A program made the position numbers and the translations under genes. Below are positions 1-7,288 of a stretch of DNA of 64,000 nucleotides, one piece after another. How positions within the stretch are numbered: the first letter of the stretch is position 1; the number at the start of each line of letters is the position of its first letter. Source of the DNA: Chitinophagaceae bacterium. GTDB taxonomy: Bacteria > Bacteroidota > Bacteroidia > Chitinophagales > Chitinophagaceae. The DNA is taken from the NCBI GenBank assembly GCA_016720585.1, contig JADKKH010000004.1, positions 1 to 64,000 of the forward strand. Reading direction: 5' to 3'. The notes beneath the pieces are model-generated. The model was not told the origin of the DNA. It saw only the letters and a program-made list of their open reading frames with translations, and made no database searches.

Positions 1-429
1 CCTCATATTCTTTCTCCTGAAACTTTAAAAGAAGTATTTGAAATAAGATTAGTATTGGAGATAGGAATGGCTGACCTTCTTTTCCATCGAATAACAAAGG
101 AAGATATAAAAAACATTACATGAAATTGTGGACGATGAACCCCCAGCTACGCAATACCATTTATTTAATGTAGAACATGAAATTGCATTTCATGGAAAGC
201 TTTATGAAATAACAGGTAATGAAACTTTAAAGAAATTCCAAAAAATGTTACTGCCTGTTTTTGATTATGTACATAATAGCGGTTTGCTGAAAAAGCAGGC
301 TTTATTAAAATGTTTATTTCCCATAAAGAACTGGTGGGTATTTTAGAAAATGGAACTCCGGAACAATTCAGAAATGGAATGCGGGGTCACCTTGAAAATC
401 ATTTTATCAGGCTGTTTGACTTAACCTAG
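1..429 (+). pseudogene. FCD-domain GntR-family regulator, 3' part, two frameshifts
   Basis: This is the C-terminal ligand-binding (FCD) part of a FadR-like GntR transcriptional regulator; the DNA-binding N-terminus lies left of the window. Reading starts in frame 1 and stops at about 121. It continues in frame 2 if one A is removed from the A6 run at about 108-113, and returns to a third frame if one A is added to the A4 run near 307-310. The repaired protein runs without interruption to the TAG at 427-429. The helical pattern and the histidines in 'NVEHEIAFHGKLYEITGN' and 'GHLENHFIRLFD' fit the FCD metal/ligand site. Its last 9 bases overlap the convergent recombinase tail. It is either a decayed gene or an intact one with homopolymer read errors. 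The family call is by resemblance. Confidence 0.7.
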
Positions 430-1674
430 GCTATTACGAGTTCTTGTTTCTAAAACTGGGTTTTGAATCTTAAAATTTTCCATTAATCGTTTCATATCAT
501 CACTCACTTTTCTATCTAAAATTTTTGCATAGTGCTGAGTGGTCTTAATACTTCTGTGGCCAAGCATCTTACTTACACTTTCTATTGATACCCCATTTGT
601 AAGGGTTACAGTGGTGGCAAAAGTATGACGGGCAATATGAAAAGTAAGCACTTTTGTAATGCCACAGACATCTGCAATTTCTTTGAGGTAGCTATTCATT
701 TTTTGATTGCTGAGTACTAGCAGCAAACTTTTTCATTAATACACTGAGGATGGTTTTTATATTTATTCAAAACTTCCTCTGCCATTGGCAGCAAAGGAAT
801 ATTACTTTGTGTATCTGTTTTTTGCCTGCTGGTAAAAATCCATTTCTCCACGTCTATACCCACACCAATATTATTACGGGTTAACTGCTTTACATCTATG
901 TATGCCAAACCTGTGTAGCAACTGAATATGAAAATGTCCCTCACCTGGTCAAGCCTTTCAATGGTAAATTCTTTTGCAGCAATGGCATCAATTTCTTCCT
1001 GGGAAAGAAATGCTCTTACTACTTCTCTGAACCTGGACTTATAATTTACAAATGGGTCCTTATCAAGCCAGCTATTTGAAATACAAATGCGGATTATTTT
1101 ACTGAAATTCTTTAAATACTTAACTGCTGAATTGTTATTGCATTTGCGGACACTACGTAAGTAAAACTCAAATTCGGTTATAAGGCATGGTCTATCTTTC
1201 TGATGTCAATATCAGAAAGACCATATTTCCATTGCAAAAAATTCGATTGTATGTTTTAAGCTGTTGTGTACCGGCACAAAGTGCCCTGAGTGAAAACTCT
1301 TACCTAACAGTATTTTGATTTTATTGTTATGGTCTTAAAAATTGGAACCAGCATTCTAGGTTTTTCAGCTACACTAAGAAGCCTGTTTTGAGGTTTTCTG
1401 TGGTAACTGGTTCTTTGTCTTTCAGTAATTGATGTTGAGCATCATAAACCTGTTGTTCCAATGTTTTTAGATAGGCATTGATTGTTCGTACATCTTCAGC
1501 TACACCATTTACTTTTTGTGCATGGCTATTCCATTTATCCGGTTGAATATATCGTTTTGCTGCAACCTCGGTTTGCTTACCATCAATAGTAATGCGTAAA
1601 TAAATGGGAGCTGTGCCGTTGGAAATGGCTTTTGACCTCTTTACATAAAAGAGTAAACTTAAAGGTTTGTTCAT
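421..1674 (-). pseudogene. Tyrosine recombinase (phage-type integrase), multiple frameshifts
   Basis: This is a Bacteroidota-type integrase broken into pieces. The first piece starts at the ATG at 1672-1674, where the Arm DNA-binding domain begins 'MNKPLSLLFYVKRSK'. The middle SAM-like core-binding domain can only be read by changing frame several times between about 1380 and 950. The catalytic domain begins near 944 ('FSCYTGLAYIDVKQL') and ends in the piece at 421-726. That piece carries the box II signature 'HIARHTFATT', then 'LGHRSIKTTQHYAK', whose Y is the expected nucleophile. I count about seven indels, mostly one base in A or T runs. An upstream in-frame extension to 1887 is unlikely to be coding because it crosses a hairpin. 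The position on the 3' side of tRNA-Asp fits integration of an island at the tRNA. Confidence 0.8.
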
Positions 1675-1776
1675 GGTGTGGCAACCTTTAAAAGTTGTAA
1701 AATTATTCTTTACCACACCTGTAAACAAGATGTTCAAAAGCTGAACTGCTTGTTGTACAAGTGTTTCAGCGATTTC

Positions 1777-1825
1777 CAGTGACCTGTTTGCATTTGCAAA
1801 CAACAGGTCACTGAATAGGTCACTG
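1777..1825. repeat. Bulged inverted repeat plus a third direct copy, upstream of the integrase
   Basis: The left arm at 1777-1791 (cagtgacctgtttgc) pairs with gcaaac at 1796-1801 and aggtcactg at 1805-1813, leaving a 4-nt loop and a 3-nt bulge. The nonamer aggtcactg occurs again at 1817-1825. It lies about 100 bp upstream of the integrase start and about 100 bp from the tRNA-Asp 3' end. That is where arm-type recombinase sites or an integrase operator would be expected. The function is inference. Confidence 0.5.
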
Positions 1826-1869
1826 ACGGAATAAGATTTAATGAACTTTTTGGTATAGCCACCAAACAA

Positions 1870-1904
1870 AAAACGCTGTAAAACCATTAGTTTTACAGCG
1901 TTTT
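1870..1904 (-). terminator. Hairpin terminator downstream of tRNA-Asp
   Basis: A perfect 15-bp inverted repeat (1870-1884 with 1890-1904) closes a 5-nt loop. On the minus strand it is followed by a T-rich tract, so it should end tRNA-Asp transcription before the integrase region. Confidence 0.75.
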
Positions 1905-1927
1905 GTATCCTGTTGAAGGATTTAAAG

Positions 1928-2000
1928 CGGACCGGACGGGACTCGAACCGCGACCTCCGCCGTGACAGGGCGGCATTCTAACCAACTGAACTACCGATCC
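1928..2000 (-). tRNA. tRNA-Asp (GTC anticodon)
   Basis: The minus strand folds as a complete cloverleaf of 73 nt. The acceptor stem GGATCGG pairs with CCGGTCC, with one T-G pair. The D loop contains AGTTGGTTAGA. The anticodon stem CCGCC/GGCGG closes the loop CTGTCAC with anticodon GTC. The T arm GCGGG-TTCGAGT-CCCGT follows, and the discriminator base is G, as usual for tRNA-Asp. The 3' CCA is not encoded. The broken integrase on its 3' side suggests that it served as an attachment site. Confidence 0.95.
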
Positions 2001-2043
2001 AACTCCATAAAATGATTCGATAACGAGTCATTTTTCAGGACGG

Positions 2044-2074
2044 CAAAGATAGTCTTACCATCTTTGCAGCCAAA
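2044..2074 (-). promoter_or_regulatory. Bacteroidota-type promoter of tRNA-Asp
   Basis: On the minus strand TTTG (2074-2071) is followed after exactly 19 bp by TATCTTTG (2051-2044). This matches the known Bacteroidota primary sigma consensus TTTG-N19-TAnnTTTG. It lies 43 nt upstream of the mature tRNA 5' end. Confidence 0.8.
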
Positions 2075-2167
2075 ATTTTTCCATTATCTATACACTGAAA
2101 ATCAACCTCCCCGGCGAATAATCCCCATTATTATTTAATCCTTAATTTAGCCAATCATTTACAGCCT

Positions 2168-3139
2168 ATGCCCACAGATGCCAACAGACAGTTCCTGGAT
2201 TTTGAAAAACCCATCAAAGACCTCATTGATGAGATTGCCAGTATGAAGCATCGCCAGGAAAAAACAAAACTCGACCTGAGCGATACCATACAAAAACTGG
2301 AGCAGGGCATCCTTGATAAACGTAAAGAGATCACCGAAAATCTCAGCAGCTGGCAAAGGGTACAATTGAGCCGCCACCCCGACAGGCCGTATACACTCAA
2401 GTATATTGCCAATATGATGGACAATTTTGTGGAGCTGTATGGTGACCGGAATGTGAAAGATGATAAAGCCATGGTAGGTGGATTTGCAACCCTCGCCGGC
2501 GAAACCGTCATGGTGATCGGGCAACAAAAAGGGATCAATACCAAAACAAGACAGATGCGGAATTTTGGTATGGCCAATCCCGAAGGATACCGGAAAGCCT
2601 TGCGCCTGATGCGGCTGGCAGAAAAATTCAACAAACCGGTCATAACATTTATTGATACGCCCGGTGCCTATCCCGGTCTCGAAGCAGAAGAAAGAGGACA
2701 GGGCGAAGCTATCGCCCGGAATATTTATGAAATGATACGACTGAAAGTGCCGGTTATATGTGTGGTCATTGGCGAAGGTGCCAGTGGCGGTGCATTGGGT
2801 ATTGGTGTGGGTGATAGAGTTTTTATGATGGAAAATACCTGGTACTCGGTTATCTCTCCGGAAAGTTGCTCTTCTATCTTATGGCGCAGCTGGGATAAAA
2901 AAGAAGTGGCCGCTGAACAATTACGACTCACAGCAGAAAAGATGCTTGGTTTTGGTTTGACGGATGGCATTATTCCCGAACCCGTCGGTGGCGCACACTG
3001 GGATTATGTGGGAGCAGCGCAAATTCTCAAAGACTACCTCGTGCCTGTGGTGAAGGAATTGAAACAGATCTCCGCAGAACAAAGAGTGAAAAACAGGATT
3101 GAAAAATTTGGCAAGATGGGATTCTGGGAGGAGGTTTAG
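2168..3139 (+). CDS. accA: Acetyl-CoA carboxylase carboxyltransferase subunit alpha
   Basis: AccA is half of the carboxyltransferase that moves the carboxyl group from biotin on BCCP to acetyl-CoA, giving malonyl-CoA for fatty-acid synthesis in the cytoplasm. At 323 aa it has the usual family length. The N-terminal helical part (residues about 1-75) has the typical 'FLDFEKPIKDL' opening and a coiled stretch. The crotonase-like core contains 'GGFATLAGETVMVIGQQKG', 'FIDTPGAYPGLEAEERGQ' and the oxyanion-type glycine motif 'GEGASGGALGIGVGD'. The biotin carboxyl carrier and biotin carboxylase subunits are 18 kb away (accB, accC), and accD is not in the window. The start is the first ATG after a Bacteroidota-style A/T-rich leader. 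Confidence 0.97.
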   Translation: MPTDANRQFLDFEKPIKDLIDEIASMKHRQEKTKLDLSDTIQKLEQGILDKRKEITENLSSWQRVQLSRHPDRPYTLKYIANMMDNFVELYGDRNVKDDKAMVGGFATLAGETVMVIGQQKGINTKTRQMRNFGMANPEGYRKALRLMRLAEKFNKPVITFIDTPGAYPGLEAEERGQGEAIARNIYEMIRLKVPVICVVIGEGASGGALGIGVGDRVFMMENTWYSVISPESCSSILWRSWDKKEVAAEQLRLTAEKMLGFGLTDGIIPEPVGGAHWDYVGAAQILKDYLVPVVKELKQISAEQRVKNRIEKFGKMGFWEEV

Positions 3140-3140
3140 G

Positions 3141-3301
3141 GAGTCTTGAGTCGGGAGTCTTGAGTCTTGAATCTTGAATCTTGAATCTTGAATCTTGAAT
3201 CTTGAATCTTGAGTCTTGAATCTTGAATCTTGAGTCTTGAGTCTTGAATCTTGAGTCTTGAGTCTTGAGTCTTGAGTTGGGAGTCTTGAGTCAGGAGTCA
3301 G
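3141..3301. repeat. Perfectly phased heptamer array, 23 units of GARTCNN
   Basis: Exactly 161 bp, 23 heptamers without a phase break, fill most of the accA-dapA gap. The commonest units are gagtctt and gaatctt. Variants are gagtcgg, gagtcag and a single gagttgg. Twenty-two of the 23 units contain GANTC. The array begins two bases after the accA stop codon and has no open reading frame of its own. It is not a CRISPR because there are no spacers. Related units occur at 6628-6691, 30644-30678 and 36381-36408. Confidence 0.97.
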
Positions 3302-3382
3302 AAGATTAAGTTCTAGTATTTAATTCTGTTTACAGCTCAGTAAAAAAATATTCAATAATAAATCTTCAATATTCATTTCAAC

Positions 3383-4270
3383 ATGTCACTCAGAGATAAA
3401 TTCACCGGAACAGGTATCGCTATCGTTACGCCCTTTCAGGCAGATGGGAAAATAGATTGGGAAAGTTTCAGCAACCTGGTTGAATTCTGGATAAAGGGAC
3501 AGGTGGAATACCTTGTCGTACTCGGAACAACAGGTGAAAGCGCTACCGTACACGGTGAAGAAAAGCAACAGGTATTTTCTTTTGTACAAAAAGCCGTAGC
3601 AGGCCGCCGACCGGTAGTTGCCGGGATCGGGGGTAATGATACGCATGAAGTAATTGAAGCATTCAAAAAATTTGATCTTACCGGATTTGATGCCATTCTC
3701 TCCGTATCTCCATATTATAATAAACCCAACCAGGAAGGAATTTTTCAGCATTATAAAGCACTCGATGCTGCAACACCCTTGCCAATCATCATGTATAATG
3801 TGCCGGGCCGCACAGGACAAAGTGTAACGGCCGACACGCAACTCCGTATCGCTCATGCCTGCAAAAATATTTTCGCTACCAAAGAAGCCAGCGGCAATTT
3901 TGATCTGATAAACCAGATCATTAAAAATAAACCGGATGATTTTATGGTCATCAGTGGTGACGACCCGATTACACTTTCGATGATAGCCGCCGGTGCAGAA
4001 GGATTGATCTCAGTAGTGGCGAATGCCTACCCGCTGGAATATTCCAATATGGTGCGCCTCTGCCTCCAGGGAAATTTTGATTTGGCCAAACCGATTCATA
4101 ACAAATACATTGATATTATCAGCTCCATGTTTGCCGAAGGCAGCCCCAGTGGTGTGAAAGCTTATTTGCATGAAATGGGTCTTTGCCAGAATACATTCCG
4201 GTTGCCGGTATGGCCGGTGAGTTCAACACATCAACAGAAAATTAAGGAATTGATGAAAGGTGTTGAATAG
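3383..4270 (+). CDS. dapA: 4-hydroxy-tetrahydrodipicolinate synthase
   Basis: DapA condenses pyruvate with aspartate-semialdehyde in the first committed step of the diaminopimelate/lysine pathway. The 295-aa TIM barrel contains the 'GTTGESATV' motif, the catalytic tyrosine in 'IIMYNVPGRTG' (Y138) and the Schiff-base lysine in 'ATKEASGN' (K167). These are the family landmarks in the expected order. The ATG at 3383 follows 80 bp of A/T-rich sequence after the heptamer array, where its promoter should lie. The next pathway enzyme, dapB, is 48 kb away and frameshifted in this sequence. Confidence 0.97.
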   Translation: MSLRDKFTGTGIAIVTPFQADGKIDWESFSNLVEFWIKGQVEYLVVLGTTGESATVHGEEKQQVFSFVQKAVAGRRPVVAGIGGNDTHEVIEAFKKFDLTGFDAILSVSPYYNKPNQEGIFQHYKALDAATPLPIIMYNVPGRTGQSVTADTQLRIAHACKNIFATKEASGNFDLINQIIKNKPDDFMVISGDDPITLSMIAAGAEGLISVVANAYPLEYSNMVRLCLQGNFDLAKPIHNKYIDIISSMFAEGSPSGVKAYLHEMGLCQNTFRLPVWPVSSTHQQKIKELMKGVE

Positions 4271-4294
4271 GAAAAATCCTCTTTACTTTCGCTC

Positions 4295-5434
4295 ATGCTC
4301 AAATTCTTTTTCTCCATTATTGCCTGGTTGCTGGTATCAGCTCTTGGGGCACAAAACAGCACAAGGCTGGAAATAAAATCTTTGCCGCCCTATCATACAA
4401 CCGGAACGGCTGTTTATGCCGCCGGTTCTTTCAACGGCTGGAACCCGCAGGATGAGCGATACAAATTCAGAAATGATGATAAAGGCAATTATTTTTTCGA
4501 ATTGAAACTGGACCCGGGTAAATATGAATATAAAATCACCCGGGGTGGCTGGGATAAAGTGGAATGTAAGACAGGTGGGGCTGCAATTGAGAACAGGTTA
4601 CTGAAAGTTGAAAATGATAAAACAGTTGAACTAACTATTGAAGAATGGAAAGATCATTTTCCTGCCGGATCAAAACTAAGTACCGCCAGCAACCATGTCA
4701 TCATAATGGATACGGCCTTTCTGATACCCAATCTGAACAGAACAAGAAGGGTGTGGATTTACCTGCCACCATCCTATAACAATGGGATGCAAAAAAAATA
4801 CCCCGTTATCTACATGCAGGACGGGCAAAATATTTTTGATGAGTCAACTTCTTTTTCAGGTGAATGGGGTGTGGATGAATACCTGGATACGGCCCAACTG
4901 AAAGAATGCATTGTTGTGGGAATAGACAATGGCGGTGAGAAAAGGCGAAATGAATATAATCCCTACGATAACTCTCTTTTTGGAAAAGGAGAAGGGGACA
5001 GCTACCTCGATTTCCTTGTAAAAACATTAATACCATTTATCGGGAAGGAATTCCGGGTTTTGAAAAATAAAGAAAATACGTTTATCGCCGGAAGTTCAAT
5101 GGGCGGATTGATCTCCTTGTATGCCGTATTAAAATTTCCTAAAGTGTTCGGTGGGGCAGGGGTATTCTCTCCCGCTTTCTGGATAAGCGGAACAAAAATT
5201 TATGACGATATAAAATCAAAAGGCGGAAAAGTAAAAGCAAAAATATATTTCTATGGCGGTAAACTCGAAGGGGAAAACATGGTGCCGGATATGCAGAGAG
5301 CTTATGAAGAAATGGCTAAGGTCTCCAAATCAAAAATGATCACCGTGATCCGGGATGAAGGAAAACATAATGAAACAGCCTGGAGAAAAGAGTTTCCTTT
5401 TTTTTACGAATGGATAAACCCCAAAGCTCCCTAA
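4295..5434 (+). CDS. Secreted esterase with N-terminal carbohydrate-binding-like domain
   Basis: This 379-aa exported protein begins with a signal peptide ending near 'VSALGAQ' (residue 20). An early-set/CBM48-like beta domain at about residues 25-110 has the glycogen-binding-type motif 'YAAGSFNGWNPQ'. An alpha/beta-hydrolase of the esterase D/enterochelin esterase type follows. Its nucleophile elbow is GSSMG (S268), 'PVIYMQDGQNIFDE' carries an aspartate, and the probable catalytic histidine is in 'DEGKHNETAWRKEFP'. Homologs cleave acyl groups from sugars, siderophores or trehalose, and the substrate cannot be told here. It starts 24 bp after dapA and may be co-transcribed with it. Confidence 0.85.
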   Translation: MLKFFFSIIAWLLVSALGAQNSTRLEIKSLPPYHTTGTAVYAAGSFNGWNPQDERYKFRNDDKGNYFFELKLDPGKYEYKITRGGWDKVECKTGGAAIENRLLKVENDKTVELTIEEWKDHFPAGSKLSTASNHVIIMDTAFLIPNLNRTRRVWIYLPPSYNNGMQKKYPVIYMQDGQNIFDESTSFSGEWGVDEYLDTAQLKECIVVGIDNGGEKRRNEYNPYDNSLFGKGEGDSYLDFLVKTLIPFIGKEFRVLKNKENTFIAGSSMGGLISLYAVLKFPKVFGGAGVFSPAFWISGTKIYDDIKSKGGKVKAKIYFYGGKLEGENMVPDMQRAYEEMAKVSKSKMITVIRDEGKHNETAWRKEFPFFYEWINPKAP

Positions 5435-5513
5435 TGTTGAATTGCAAACACAGATTCCTTGCTTACTGATGTGATTGGTAATAATCCGGTATCTATAAAA
5501 ATGCGGAGTCTCT

Positions 5514-5580
5514 AAGCCCCTTGTTAGGGGGCCTTGCTGATAAGGTTTGGAGCTTCGTTTGGGGGCCGCCGGCGGCAGGT
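5514..5580. repeat. GC-rich palindromes between convergent genes
   Basis: The spacer between the convergent esterase and rnz genes contains a small hairpin, gcccc-ttgtta-gggggc (about 5516-5532), and a 12-bp palindrome, gccgccggcggc (5565-5576). There is no T-run of normal length. They may end transcription or be remnants of the GC-rich repeats seen near 30090, 46277 and 57990. Confidence 0.4.
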
Positions 5581-5591
5581 TTGGGGGTATT

Positions 5592-6494
5592 TTACACCTC
5601 ATAACAAACCCCTTCCAGCGCCAATTCAGAATTTTCAAAAACCTCCCTGGCCTCCAACTCAAATTCCTCCAGCGTATCATATTTACTGCTGAAGTGGCCG
5701 ATCAGTAATTTTTTTACTCCGGCTTTTTTGGCAAGTTCTGCGGCCTGTTTGGAGGTAGAATGAAAACGGCTTTCGGCCCGTTCTCTCAGGTTGTCGAGGT
5801 AAGTCGTCTCATGATAGATCATATCCGCACCCGCGATGTGCGGGATGATCGATTCATCATATTTTGTGTCTGCACAAAAAGCATATTTTTTCCCGGGGGT
5901 GGCTGCTACGGTTACGGAATCATTTTTGATCAGCGTTCCATCTTTTCGGGTATAATCTTCCCCAGCTTTCAACCGGTCATAAAATACAGCAGGTATTTCA
6001 AATGCGATGGCTTTTTCGGGCAATAATTTTCGGAGTGATTTTTTTTCCTGGAATGAAAAACCATAACACTCAATCCGGTGATTGGTGCGGAAACATTTCA
6101 CGGTGAGCTTTTCATCGTCTATAAGTATAGCAGGTTCGGTTATGTGATGTATATGTAATGGGTAACACAATTTCGTGTCGGCAACTTTTAACTGCAGTTC
6201 AATAATTTCTTTTAACGGGGCAGGACCGAAGACATGTAATTCGGGCTGATGACTCACCAGGCTGAACGAATTGATGAGACCGATCAAACCAAAATAGTGG
6301 TCGCCGTGCAGGTGTGATATAAAGACATGAGATATTTTACTGCGCCGGATCTTATAATTGATCATCTGGATCTGTGTCCCTTCCCCGCAATCCACCAGGT
6401 AGTTGCTTCCATCCAGGGTCACTACCTGGCTGGTGGGGTGGCGGTTAAATGCCGGAACTGCAGAGTTATTGCCAAGAATGGTAACAGCGAACAT
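5592..6494 (-). CDS. rnz: Ribonuclease Z
   Basis: RNase Z is a metallo-beta-lactamase endonuclease that trims tRNA precursors at the 3' end; tRNA-Asp in this window lacks an encoded CCA, so it would be a natural substrate. The 300-aa length is that of the short bacterial form. The zinc motif SHLHGDH lies at residues 60-66 (H61, H63, D65, H66). 'VDCGEGTQIQM' is the typical tRNase Z signature, and the distal histidines are in 'AFCADTKYDE', 'MIYHETTYLD' and 'LLIGHFSSKY'. The exosite insert lies between about residues 150 and 195. It follows the STAS gene on the same strand, 195 bp apart, a pairing common in Bacteroidota. Confidence 0.95.
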   Translation of the reverse strand: MFAVTILGNNSAVPAFNRHPTSQVVTLDGSNYLVDCGEGTQIQMINYKIRRSKISHVFISHLHGDHYFGLIGLINSFSLVSHQPELHVFGPAPLKEIIELQLKVADTKLCYPLHIHHITEPAILIDDEKLTVKCFRTNHRIECYGFSFQEKKSLRKLLPEKAIAFEIPAVFYDRLKAGEDYTRKDGTLIKNDSVTVAATPGKKYAFCADTKYDESIIPHIAGADMIYHETTYLDNLRERAESRFHSTSKQAAELAKKAGVKKLLIGHFSSKYDTLEEFELEAREVFENSELALEGVCYEV

Positions 6495-6627
6495 CCGGAA
6501 AAAATGATTTTGATGTGGTAATAATAAGTGTAAGACGGTAATTTAATTGCTTTTGCTGCTTTATACAAAACCAAACGGTATGATATATGCAAAGGCAGAT
6601 TCTATCAAAAAACCAAAGATGGTTTCA

Positions 6628-6691
6628 GTAACTCCTGACTCCTGACTCCCGTCCCGATAGCTATCGGGACCCGACTCCATACTCCCGACTC
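6628..6691. repeat. GAGTCNN heptamer array interrupted by a 20-bp palindrome
   Basis: Read on the minus strand, heptamers at 6685-6691, 6678-6684 and 6671-6677 are followed by the perfect palindrome gtcccgatagctatcgggac (6651-6670) and three more heptamers at 6628-6648. The TGA stop codon of the STAS gene lies in the first unit, so the array reaches into a coding end. The units match those at 3141-3301. Confidence 0.9.
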
Positions 6692-7088
6692 ATAAACCCT
6701 CATCCAATAACTCCCGCTCGATCTCTTCCATCTGCACAATATCCCAGGCTTCACTTTGGGTAGGCGCGACGTTCATTATCTCCAATAATTCGTGCTGGTC
6801 AAGAAATTCTTCCACCGGTTTTTGCAACTCACAAATGACAAAAGAGGCATGGTTTTCATAAAATTTTTGCTGGATATAGACCAGCTTTTCTGCCGCAGCT
6901 ATGTCAATCGTTTTGATGTCTTTTAATATCAGCACCAGGTTTTTAACCTGTCCACCCGTTAGGTGGGCGTCATTTTGCAGGTAAGGGAGCAAACAATCAC
7001 CCAATTCATCTGTCATACTAGCAGAAAGAGAACTTTCTTCAACCGTGATGGCATGAAATTTTTCTTTGGTATCCGTTTTGACATGCAT
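6690..7088 (-). CDS. STAS-domain protein (anti-sigma antagonist-like)
   Basis: This 132-aa protein has the length and alternating beta/alpha pattern of a STAS domain, the fold of SpoIIAA-like anti-sigma factor antagonists. Hydrophobic strands include 'VKNLVLILKDIKTIDIAAA' and 'ASFVICELQKPVEEFLDQH'. The position where antagonists carry a phosphorylatable serine reads 'KTIDIAAAEKL', with no obvious serine. Phospho-switching in the classic way is therefore doubtful. The C-terminus 'EIERELLDEGL' is acidic, and the stop codon comes from the repeat array that begins there. Upstream of rnz on the same strand. The function in this genome is unknown. Confidence 0.75.
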   Translation of the reverse strand: MHVKTDTKEKFHAITVEESSLSASMTDELGDCLLPYLQNDAHLTGGQVKNLVLILKDIKTIDIAAAEKLVYIQQKFYENHASFVICELQKPVEEFLDQHELLEIMNVAPTQSEAWDIVQMEEIERELLDEGL

Positions 7089-7288
7089 AGTGGTATAGTT
7101 TGATCCGATAGTTATCCGATTGTTAAGACCTGCCAGCCCACCTGCGCAATTGCTACGGTGGATAAACCTGAAAAATCATAAAATGGTCGGCCCTAAACAA
7201 CTTATATTATCAACATTACGTTTATAACTACAGGAGAACCGGAACCAAATTTATTCGTTAATATTGTATCACAACCAATTATCTAAAT

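Noticed and set aside
1675..1887. N-terminal extension of the integrase frame
   Set aside because: It runs through a hairpin repeat and into a terminator; the Arm domain begins at the ATG at 1674.
2155..2643. Long antisense frames over accA, glnN, clpC and other genes
   Set aside because: They are shadows of strong coding regions and show no protein features of their own.
3141..3301. Possible CRISPR array
   Set aside because: Units are 7 bp with no unique spacers, and no cas genes are in the window.
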